DNA of 36,818 nucleotides. Source: JBBRXJ01 sp038248505. GTDB lineage: Bacteria; Bacteroidota; Bacteroidia; Bacteroidales; JBBRXJ01. Shown in pieces: positions 9,201-15,779 of this stretch. The notes below the pieces were generated by a model. That model was not told the origin of the DNA, did not search any database, and worked only from the letters and a program-made list of their open reading frames with translations. The position numbers and the translations under genes were made by a program. The DNA lies in assembly GCA_038248505.1 (NCBI GenBank), contig JBBRXJ010000030.1, forward strand, positions 1 to 36,818, given 5' to 3'. How positions within the stretch are numbered: the first letter of the stretch is position 1; every line of letters starts with the position of its first letter.

Positions 9201-10128
9201 TTACATTATTTTCACAGCTAAGCAGAATTTCTTCTTTGCCGCGAATCGTCTTTGCAAGCATGGTATCAGATAAAATAAGACGATTATCTTTTGCATACAA
9301 ATTCAGTATAATACTTGTTTTTTCAAAAGTAGAAGTATCATAATTTCGTAAGCTTACTTCGGTTTTAAGCACAGCATTGTTGTAATTTGAATCAAGGTCT
9401 GTTGTGATTTTAAAATCGCGCATATGTAATGTGGGCGTGCTGTATAAATAAACATCGCGGAAAATCCCATTGATTCTCCAATAGTCTTGGTCTTCAAGAT
9501 AGCTTCCGTCAGTAGCCCAAAATACTTGAACAGCTAATACATTTTTATCTTCATTCAAATAATTTGTTAAATCAAATTCGGCTGGAGTGAAGCTGTCTTC
9601 ACTATATCCTACCATTTTGCCATTCACCCATATATAAAATCCTGCTTGTACTCCATCAAATACTATAAATGTTTTTCGTCCACTCCAATCTTTTGGAACA
9701 GTAAATGTTGTGCGGTAGGAACCAACAGGATTGTCATGTTTTATGTACGGAGGATCAGCAGGAAATGGATGTTTAATATTTGTATAAATAGGAATGCCAT
9801 AACCTTTCAATTGCCAGTTTGATGGGACTTCTATCGTATCCCATGAGCGATCATTGTAATTAATTTTGAAAAAGTTTTTAGGTGTTTTTTTTGCTTTAGG
9901 GGAGTAATGAAATTTCCATTTTCCATTAAGTAGTTTAATCCAAGGCGATGTCTTTTTATCAAATGATAAGGCACTTTTTTCATCGCTATATGGACAAAGT
10001 GTTGCATGAGGCTTCTCTTTGTTTATGCCAATAACATTCGGGTTTTCCCAATCGTTAATGGTATTGTTTTTTTTACATGAAATACAGAGGATGATTGCTG
10101 CAGTAATTATAAATAGTATTTTTTTCAT
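6253..10128 (-). CDS. GH2 beta-galactosidase lipoprotein with C-terminal extra domains
   Basis: A 1291-aa LacZ-type glycoside hydrolase, longer than the usual ~1030. A lipoprotein signal ends at Cys18 (LCISCKK). The order is: sugar-binding jelly roll (~60-240), Ig-like domain, TIM barrel (~350-630), Ig-like domain, and Bgal small-chain domain (~770-1037). Glu473 in WSMGNESG is the expected acid/base and Glu543 in LCEYVHAMGNS the nucleophile. Residues ~1060-1136 match a chitobiase C-terminal/Fn3-associated domain (YYTIDGSVPT), and ~1150-1291 look like an F5/8-type (CBM32-like) carbohydrate-binding module. Two Lys follow the lipid Cys instead of acidic residues, so periplasmic rather than surface display is more likely. 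It follows kdgK by 28 bp. It probably releases galactose or a related sugar from pectic side chains; specificity is inferred. Confidence 0.9.
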   Translation of the reverse strand: MKKILFIITAAIILCISCKKNNTINDWENPNVIGINKEKPHATLCPYSDEKSALSFDKKTSPWIKLLNGKWKFHYSPKAKKTPKNFFKINYNDRSWDTIEVPSNWQLKGYGIPIYTNIKHPFPADPPYIKHDNPVGSYRTTFTVPKDWSGRKTFIVFDGVQAGFYIWVNGKMVGYSEDSFTPAEFDLTNYLNEDKNVLAVQVFWATDGSYLEDQDYWRINGIFRDVYLYSTPTLHMRDFKITTDLDSNYNNAVLKTEVSLRNYDTSTFEKTSIILNLYAKDNRLILSDTMLAKTIRGKEEILLSCENNVTSPLKWSSEKPNLYKISLSLLKANGEIIEVLSNKIGFRKVEIKNAHVLLNGQIIYFKGTNRHEFDPDHGRVISRELMIQDILLMKQYNINAVRTSHYPNNPMWYELCDEYGIMLWDEANIESHEIRPYCADHDDWTKAHVARGMAMVHRDKNHPSVVVWSMGNESGIGKNFYILADSIRKADPSRPVHYEDRGTDRYSKISPSNFDIISNMYARPNDMVKLHDSFPARPIILCEYVHAMGNSVGGISDYWDTIRKYDRMQGAFVWDWVDQGLRKFDAEGNYFWAYGGDFGDKPNDGSFVMDGLVNPDRKVKPHLIEVKKVYQSVWCKALNISNNQAVIEIQNEFFFTNLDELDAIYEIKSGATILAQGNLKLKAKPGEREIAKIAYQLKDLIPNGAYFLNIYFKLSNDELWAPKGHVIAWSQFKLPNSKNNPPLKVLNNLASDSIITLENDEQIKLSSREFNITFDKEKAILSSYIYRGKELLIVGPHLNFYRSPTENDIRDRNGWEVWKNSDLDSLIPKVSEVSFIRLEKGIIQLKCIYNLVNYKQQTIINAIQSYTIYSSGIIQIENHILPAIDIKSFAKVGLQLTLKREFEHFIWLGNGPHETYSDRKTSGIIGQYNMFVNDLFFQYPVPEESGNRTDVRWASITSKDGYGLFYSSDTLFNTSAYHYSDLDLDKAWHINELKPANLTTLNMDYLSMGVGTATCGPHTFDQYLVKPKQMRFSFTIIPFKHFESSKLNEYAIPKYPIKVVPALSITIADGPFNTSKEVRLISGNNDVPIYYTIDGSVPTIKSTLYTQPFNINSSCRVTCKSIKEGYLSFIPTDTFTYIYAKKISSNVEASNNALLGLWILFNGKYGVPENNKIEWLGFDTNLVIKIELVKTMDLKRISASFLHDKWLIYLPMKIIFKTSKDGKSFQEIASFNPNVNEAVKKEQNFSRKFEKATKMEGVKYIQIEAENYGKTISDQSLIKKTLLFIDEIVIE

Positions 10129-10156
10129 TGATTTTAATATTTAGTTTTATTTGGTT

Positions 10157-11194
10157 TTATCTTGATACTCTTCCGGAGCCATCGCCTTTCATTAATGCCT
10201 CTACTTCTGATACGCTTACTAAGTTGAAGTCTCCGTGAATGGTGTGTTTTAAACAAGAGGCAGCAATAGCAAAGTTTAAGGCTTTAGCATCGTCTGAAGG
10301 CCATTTTAATAATCCATAAATGAGACCACCCATAAATGAGTCACCTCCACCAACTCGATCAACAATATGTGTAATGTTATATTCATTACCTATGTGAAGC
10401 TGTTGTCCATCATATAATACACCCGTCCATGTATTATGATTTGCATTAATGGAGCCACGTAAGGTGATGATTACTTTTTTTGCAAGAGGAAATTTTTGTA
10501 CTATTTGTTTGCAAACAGATTCGTATGCTGTTGCCTCTACATGTCCTTTATTCACATCTCCTGTAGTAGGTTTAATGCCAAATACTTTCTCAGCATCTTC
10601 TTCATTTCCTAAAATAACATCGCAACCTTTTACTAATTCCGGCATGATATCAGCAGGCGTTTTACCATATTTCCAAAGGTTTTTGCGGTAATTTAAATCA
10701 CACGAAACGGGAATATTCAGTTCATTCGCTGCTTTAATTGACTCGAGACAAACTTGCGCTGCTCCTTCTGAAATTGCTGGTGTTATACCAGTCCAATGAA
10801 ACCAGTCGGCACCTTCAAATACCTTGTTCCAATCAATCATGCCTGGCTGAATATCTGCTATTGAAGAACCTGATCTGTCGTAAACAACTTTACTAGAGCG
10901 ATTAACAGCGCCAGCTTCTAAAAAATAAATTCCAATACGATTACCTCCGCATATAATATGATCTGTTCCTACATTATGTTTATGCAAATCCATTATACAT
11001 GCTTTGGCAATATCATTATCGGGTAAGCGTGTTACAAATTGGGTATTAAAACCAAAATTGGCAAGCGATACTGCTACATTGGCTTCACCACCACCAAAGG
11101 TTGCTTCAAAACTTTGTGCTTGCGAAAAACGCTGATAATGCGGGCTTGCTAAACGCAACATAATCTCTCCAAATGTTACAATCTTCTTGCTCAT
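10157..11194 (-). CDS. kdgK: 2-keto-3-deoxygluconate kinase (PfkB family)
   Basis: A 345-aa PfkB/ribokinase-fold sugar kinase expected to phosphorylate 2-keto-3-deoxygluconate (KDG) to KDPG. The N-terminal TFGEIMLRL and FGGGEANVAV blocks are typical of KDG kinases, and VDRVGGGDSFMGG near residues 278-290 carries the catalytic base Asp285 with the anion-hole Gly cluster. DLNYRKNLW also fits KDG kinases. The position in a locus with kduI and kduD, whose product is KDG, strengthens the substrate call. It starts 6 bp after the deacetylase stop, so they are almost certainly one transcript. No KDPG aldolase is next to it, so the following step must be encoded elsewhere. Confidence 0.87.
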   Translation of the reverse strand: MSKKIVTFGEIMLRLASPHYQRFSQAQSFEATFGGGEANVAVSLANFGFNTQFVTRLPDNDIAKACIMDLHKHNVGTDHIICGGNRIGIYFLEAGAVNRSSKVVYDRSGSSIADIQPGMIDWNKVFEGADWFHWTGITPAISEGAAQVCLESIKAANELNIPVSCDLNYRKNLWKYGKTPADIMPELVKGCDVILGNEEDAEKVFGIKPTTGDVNKGHVEATAYESVCKQIVQKFPLAKKVIITLRGSINANHNTWTGVLYDGQQLHIGNEYNITHIVDRVGGGDSFMGGLIYGLLKWPSDDAKALNFAIAASCLKHTIHGDFNLVSVSEVEALMKGDGSGRVSR

Positions 11195-11200
11195 TATTTT

Positions 11201-12508
11201 TTATTTTACTATTATTTTCTTCACTATTCGTTCACCTGTAGTTTCAAGTACTACATAATATAAACCCGAATTTAAAATACCACAATCTATGACAAGGCTA
11301 TGTTGTCCTTCATTTGTAAAACGATTTAAAGGAATAGTAAGCGTATTACCAAGAACGTTTAATATTGAAATTTTAACTTGGCTTTTCTTACTTACTGAAT
11401 ACTCAATAGTACTTGAGCTTTTGCAAGGATTTTCTTTAATACTCAGTTCGTTGCATCTTACTTTTAGATATGTAATTCCAACTCCCGTTGCTTTGTAAAA
11501 AGTAATATCACCTCCGTCTGGTATGGCATTAAATTGAATGGTGTCTAATTCTTCAATAAATGTTATTTTTGAGCTTCCTTGTTTAATGGAATCTATTGCC
11601 CATGAAGGCTTCTGTGCTCTAATGGTAATAGGATGATTAAAAACATTGTTTTTTGTATTCGTGTCTGTAAGTCTTAATTTCCAAGTAGTATCACTTTCTG
11701 ATATTTCACTTAATGTCGAGAAGATTACCTCGTGGTGATATTTAGAAATATTTCCGAAAGTATTTATCCAATGGTTGTTGTAACTAATCATCGTGTCCAT
11801 CATCTGACCTAAAGTGTTACTTAATAAAGTTTGATGTGTAAAGAAAATAAGTAGTCCGCGTTGAGAAATGTTAGATCGTATGTTTGTGCCAAATGATGTA
11901 GGACTTGCAGCATCTGCATTAAAGGAGCCAATCTGATACCAATAGTTCTCAAACCAGGTATTTGTATATTTAGTATATGCATCAGGTCCTCCATTTGCAT
12001 TACGAGCCCCAATATAAAAGTGATTCATAGCTAAATGTCTAACAGCAACTTGAGATGTGTCAGTTTTTGCGCCACCACCACCACCTTGTGGCCATGCCAG
12101 AGAATTACAAATGTATCCATTACCTATTTGGGTTTCAATTGCAGTTTTTGAGCTTATCATTTCATTATTTATTTGAGCTCTTGTTATTGTTTTATTTTTT
12201 AATTCTGTTGCCCAATTCTTATCGCTTACTCCATGGTTGCCAATCTCATGACCTCTTGAAGCTAACGAACGTATGGAGTCCCAATTAGCAGTACTACTCA
12301 TGATAAAAAATGTTCCCTTAATATTTCTTTTATTTAATTCGGGGGCATACCCACTGAACTGAATGGCAAAACCATCATCAAATGTTATTGCTATAGCAGC
12401 TTGTTTATTATTATACCAATAACTAAAACGATAGTTCAGATTGGTTTGACATACTACAATTGTGTTGAATAAGAGTAATGCTAGACATGATAGTAAGCTG
12501 TGTTTCAT
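11201..12508 (-). CDS. Secreted polysaccharide-deacetylase-like (NodB fold) protein with T9SS sorting domain
   Basis: This 435-aa protein has three parts. Residues 1-20 form a Sec signal (LLFNTIVVCQ). Residues ~30-245 form a NodB/CE4 domain with ITFDDG (Asp44, Asp45) and RGHEIGNHGVSD. The last ~70 residues are a Por/T9SS sorting domain (VLGNTLTIPLN, SGLYYVVLET, IVKKIIVK). An upstream ATG at 12583 exists, but ATG 12508 starts directly at the signal peptide. The canonical metal motif is His-(S/T)-x-x-His; here it is His92-Gly-Val-Ser-Asp96, so the second His is Asp. It may bind metal differently or act on an unusual ester or amide, and N- or O-deacetylation of a glycan is inferred only. It is the first gene of the minus-strand operon, divergent from kduI. 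Confidence 0.83.
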   Translation of the reverse strand: MKHSLLSCLALLLFNTIVVCQTNLNYRFSYWYNNKQAAIAITFDDGFAIQFSGYAPELNKRNIKGTFFIMSSTANWDSIRSLASRGHEIGNHGVSDKNWATELKNKTITRAQINNEMISSKTAIETQIGNGYICNSLAWPQGGGGGAKTDTSQVAVRHLAMNHFYIGARNANGGPDAYTKYTNTWFENYWYQIGSFNADAASPTSFGTNIRSNISQRGLLIFFTHQTLLSNTLGQMMDTMISYNNHWINTFGNISKYHHEVIFSTLSEISESDTTWKLRLTDTNTKNNVFNHPITIRAQKPSWAIDSIKQGSSKITFIEELDTIQFNAIPDGGDITFYKATGVGITYLKVRCNELSIKENPCKSSSTIEYSVSKKSQVKISILNVLGNTLTIPLNRFTNEGQHSLVIDCGILNSGLYYVVLETTGERIVKKIIVK

Positions 12509-12595
12509 ATTTCTTTGTATTATGGGTTTGAAATAATGTTTTAAAAGTATAAATTCTTTTCTTGTACACGATAGGTATACCATTGCTTTTTTCTA

Positions 12596-12603
12596 TTTTT
12601 GTT
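12596..12603 (+). promoter_or_regulatory. Weak -7-like box in the divergent kduI/deacetylase spacer
   Basis: TATTTTTG matches TAnnTTTG 20 bp before the kduI ATG, but no TTTG sits at the usual 19-21 nt upstream. The 115-bp spacer 12509-12623 must carry promoters for both divergent operons and possibly a shared operator, which I cannot define. Confidence 0.2.
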
Positions 12604-12623
12604 TTCCACAAATTTAGTTAAAT

Positions 12624-13466
12624 ATGACAATTAAATATTCAATTCGTTATTCTTCTAGTCCAGAAGACGTTAAACATTACACCACAGAGCGACTTCGAAA
12701 AGATTTTCTAATTCAGAATATCATGTTACCGGGTGAAATTAGTATGGTGTATTCTCATTTTGACCGTTTTATAACTGGTGGTGCAGTACCAACTACCGAT
12801 TCTTTAAAATTGGAGTCTATTGATCCACTTAAAGCATCTTTTTTTCTTGAGCGACGTGAATTGGGTATCATAAATGTAGGTGCAAGCGGTAAAGTTACTG
12901 TAGATGGTGAGGTTTTTGAACTTGGTTTTAAAGAGGCGCTTTATGTTGGTCGTGATTGTAAAGAGGTCATTTTTTTTAGTAATGATGCTAAGAGTCCTGC
13001 CCATTTTTACTTTAATAGCACTACCGCACATGCTAAATATCCAAATAAACGCATCACTTTAAAAGATGCCGAGATTGTTGAAGCGGGTAGTTTGGAAGGT
13101 TCAAATGCTCGACGAATAAATAAATTACTAGTGAATAGTGTCGTTAAAACCTGTCAATTACAAATGGGAATGACTGAACTCCAGGCTGGTAGTGTTTGGA
13201 ATACTATGCCTCCGCACGTTCATGATAGAAGAATGGAAGTCTATTTTTATTTCAATATTCCTGAAAAACATGCCGTGTGTCATTTTATGGGTGAAATGAA
13301 TGAAACTCGCCATGTATGGGTGCATAATGAAGAAGCTGTGATTTCACCTGATTGGAGTATTCATTCGGGAGCAGGAACAAATAATTACATTTTTATTTGG
13401 GGAATGGCTGGTGAAAACCTCGACTATTCGGATATGGATTCCGCATCCGCCACTGATCTCCTTTAA
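12624..13466 (+). CDS. kduI: 5-keto-4-deoxyuronate isomerase (4-deoxy-L-threo-5-hexosulose-uronate ketol-isomerase)
   Basis: A 280-aa cupin enzyme, exactly the usual KduI length. It converts 4-deoxy-5-keto-uronate (DKI), the spontaneous product of unsaturated uronates, to 3-deoxy-D-glycero-2,5-hexodiulosonate (DKII). The zinc site is complete: His198 and His200 in PPHVHDRRMEVYFYF, Glu205 in the same stretch, and His247 in SIHSGAGTNNY. The N-terminus (RYSSSPEDVKHYTTERLR) and MVYSHFDRFITGGAVPT are family hallmarks. Cytoplasmic. It diverges from the deacetylase gene and is followed by the kduD-like dehydrogenase, which uses its product. Confidence 0.96.
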   Translation: MTIKYSIRYSSSPEDVKHYTTERLRKDFLIQNIMLPGEISMVYSHFDRFITGGAVPTTDSLKLESIDPLKASFFLERRELGIINVGASGKVTVDGEVFELGFKEALYVGRDCKEVIFFSNDAKSPAHFYFNSTTAHAKYPNKRITLKDAEIVEAGSLEGSNARRINKLLVNSVVKTCQLQMGMTELQAGSVWNTMPPHVHDRRMEVYFYFNIPEKHAVCHFMGEMNETRHVWVHNEEAVISPDWSIHSGAGTNNYIFIWGMAGENLDYSDMDSASATDLL

Positions 13467-13608
13467 AATGTTGCTTTTATTCAGTTTCTGAATTTTTTAA
13501 AATGATATGTAGAGTCTGTTCACTGAGCTTACTTTACTAAAATAAAAGTTTATATCTCAAATCCAACTCATAGAATTGGCTTATACATTAACAAATAAAA
13601 TAAATAAA

Positions 13609-14403
13609 ATGTCAACAAAACTCTTCGATTTAAACGGTAAAGTAGCCCTCGTAACAGGTGGTACTCATGGACTAGGAATGGCTATGGCCAAAGGGCTTGC
13701 TAGTGCAGGCGCAAAAATTGTTATCAATGATATCTTGCAAGATAAATTGGATGCTGCCATTAAGGAATATAAAGAAGCAGGGGTGGATGCTAAGGGTTTT
13801 ATTTTTGACGTGACCGACGAAGCTGCCATTATAAAAGGACTTGATCATATTGAAAAAGAAGTAGGCATGGTTGATATACTTGTAAATAATGCTGGAATTA
13901 TTAAACGAGTACCAATTCTTGATATGGAGGTGAACGATTTTCGTCAGGTAATAGATATTGATTTAGTTGGTCCATTCATAATGTCAAAGCAAGTGGTGAA
14001 GCGCCTTGTAGCAAAAGGCAAACCCGGTAAAGTTATAAATATGTGTTCAATGATGAGTGAATTAGGACGCGATACGGTGTCGGCTTATGCTGCTGCAAAA
14101 GGGGGATTGAAAATGCTTACTAAAAATATGGCTACGGAATGGGCACGTTTTAATATTCAAGTAAATGGTATTGGCCCAGGTTATTTTGAAACAGCACAAA
14201 CAGCTCCTATTCGCGTTGACGGACATCCGTTTAATGACTTCATTTTAAAGAGAACTCCTGCCGGTCGTTGGGGACTACCTGAGGAATTACAAGGTGCGGT
14301 AATTTTCTTGGCATCAGATGCTTCAAATTTTGTTAATGGTCATATATTGTATGTTGATGGTGGAATACTTGCTACCATTGGCAAACCAGCAAATGAAAAA
14401 TAA
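13609..14403 (+). CDS. kduD: SDR dehydrogenase of the KduD / gluconate 5-dehydrogenase type
   Basis: A 264-aa classical short-chain dehydrogenase. TGGTHGLGMAMA is the NAD(P)-binding glycine motif and NNAGI follows near residue 95. The catalytic Ser147 and the Tyr160-x-x-x-Lys164 pair lie at the usual 13-residue spacing. A TTG at 13576 would extend the frame, but ATG 13609 begins MSTKLFDLNGKVALVTGG, a standard SDR start. Placement straight after kduI argues for reduction of DKII to 2-keto-3-deoxygluconate (KduD). Sequence alone also allows gluconate 5-dehydrogenase, hence the hedge. KdgK across the divergent promoter would use its product. Confidence 0.85.
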   Translation: MSTKLFDLNGKVALVTGGTHGLGMAMAKGLASAGAKIVINDILQDKLDAAIKEYKEAGVDAKGFIFDVTDEAAIIKGLDHIEKEVGMVDILVNNAGIIKRVPILDMEVNDFRQVIDIDLVGPFIMSKQVVKRLVAKGKPGKVINMCSMMSELGRDTVSAYAAAKGGLKMLTKNMATEWARFNIQVNGIGPGYFETAQTAPIRVDGHPFNDFILKRTPAGRWGLPEELQGAVIFLASDASNFVNGHILYVDGGILATIGKPANEK

Positions 14404-14548
14404 TTTATCTGATTTATTAAAATTATATCTAAATAAGAGATCGACTGATTTTTTTTAAAATTTATCGCTTGTATTTCAATGCATGAAAGACCGATCCGTA
14501 AAAAATATGTGGTATAATTCTATATGATTTAATATAATACTAAATACA

Positions 14549-15769
14549 ATGCGTAGATATCTTTTTTTTGTTTTGCTCTCTGCCATTATTTTTTCCTGCA
14601 AGAGCCCAGTAGTATCCTTTACTGCCATCAATCCTGATTCTCTTAATCGTGTTGATGAACCAGTAATCCTTTCGCGAGAGCTTATTGCCAGTTTGGTTGG
14701 ACAGATTCCTGAAAATAAAATTCCAATACTTAACGTGAATGGTGTTATGTTACCATCGCAGGTTAATGATTTAGACAAGGACGGTATTTGGGATGAATTG
14801 GTTTTTGTCTGTTCAATAAAGCCTAATGATAGTTTACAAATAAATATTTCATTTGTGAAAGAAAGTAAAGCACCGGTATATCCTATCCGTACCACCATTA
14901 GATTTGCGGCAAAAGAGAATGATATATTTAACCCCATAACCATTGCTGATCGTTATAAAGGCGATGATGTAACTCTTACGCACAAATATTTTCAAGCTGA
15001 AGGACCAATATGGGAGAATGATAAAGTCGCTTTTCGTAATTATTTCGATAAGCGCAACGGTATGGATATTTTTGGTAAAACAGTTTCACGTCTTATATCT
15101 GACAGTATTTCGCGCAATGGTGATTATCATAAATTATTGCCGTGGGGGATGGATATTCTTAAAGTAGCTAACTCGCTTGGAGCAGGTTCTATTGCAATAA
15201 TGATAGGCGATTCATTACATAGAGTAGGTCCATTATGTGATGGTTCTGCAGAAGTGATTTGCGTTGGCCCTATTCGTTCCATCCTTCGTTTAACGTATAA
15301 TAATATTGTTGTAGACTCGATGAAGTTTAGTATTGTTCACGATATTAGCATGTGGGCTGGGGCTTATGCTTATGAAAGTCGCGTATTTTTAAAAGGGGCG
15401 GAGCATGGTGAGCAAATAGTTACAGGAATTGTGAATATGCACAGTGATTCCTTAATAGTGGTGAAAAGCGGATCGTATAATATTTTGGCAACTCACGCTA
15501 AACAGGCATTTAATGGCGAGTATCTTGGACTAGCACTTCTAGTATCCAATGCGTGTTTTGATACAATTTATGTAGCTCCAGAAACAGAAACGGATATTAC
15601 TCAAACATATGGAGCACTGTTAAAAAACACAGTGGATACACCTGTTGATTTTACATTCGTAGCTGCATGGGAATTAAGCAATACGTCATTTGCCTCAACA
15701 TCTGGTTTTATTAATTTGTTAAAATATTACACCCAAAGTAAAACGAATCCAATTATTATTAATTATTAA
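14549..15769 (+). CDS. DUF4861-like lipoprotein in the uronate locus
   Basis: This 406-aa protein carries a lipoprotein signal (SAIIFSCKS, lipid Cys17). The body shows PVILSRELIA, a VNDLDKDGIWDELVF segment early on, then AEGPIWENDKVAFRNYFDKRNGMDIFGK near residues 150-175 and LPWGMDILKVANSLG near 195-210. I recognise this layout as that of DUF4861 proteins, which recur beside pectin and uronate genes of Bacteroidota. The DKDGIWDE phrase looks like an Asp-rich calcium-type loop. No catalytic role is certain from sequence; a lyase or hydrolase working with the neighbouring GH3 is plausible. It lies 10 bp before the GH3 gene and is probably co-transcribed with it. Confidence 0.65.
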   Translation: MRRYLFFVLLSAIIFSCKSPVVSFTAINPDSLNRVDEPVILSRELIASLVGQIPENKIPILNVNGVMLPSQVNDLDKDGIWDELVFVCSIKPNDSLQINISFVKESKAPVYPIRTTIRFAAKENDIFNPITIADRYKGDDVTLTHKYFQAEGPIWENDKVAFRNYFDKRNGMDIFGKTVSRLISDSISRNGDYHKLLPWGMDILKVANSLGAGSIAIMIGDSLHRVGPLCDGSAEVICVGPIRSILRLTYNNIVVDSMKFSIVHDISMWAGAYAYESRVFLKGAEHGEQIVTGIVNMHSDSLIVVKSGSYNILATHAKQAFNGEYLGLALLVSNACFDTIYVAPETETDITQTYGALLKNTVDTPVDFTFVAAWELSNTSFASTSGFINLLKYYTQSKTNPIIINY

Positions 15770-15779
15770 TCTATTTAGT

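Noticed and set aside
12509..12583. Upstream ATG start for the deacetylase-like gene
   Set aside because: It would put 25 polar residues before the signal peptide; ATG 12508 begins at it.
13576..13608. Upstream TTG start for the SDR dehydrogenase
   Set aside because: The ATG at 13609 places the glycine motif at the usual distance from the N-terminus.
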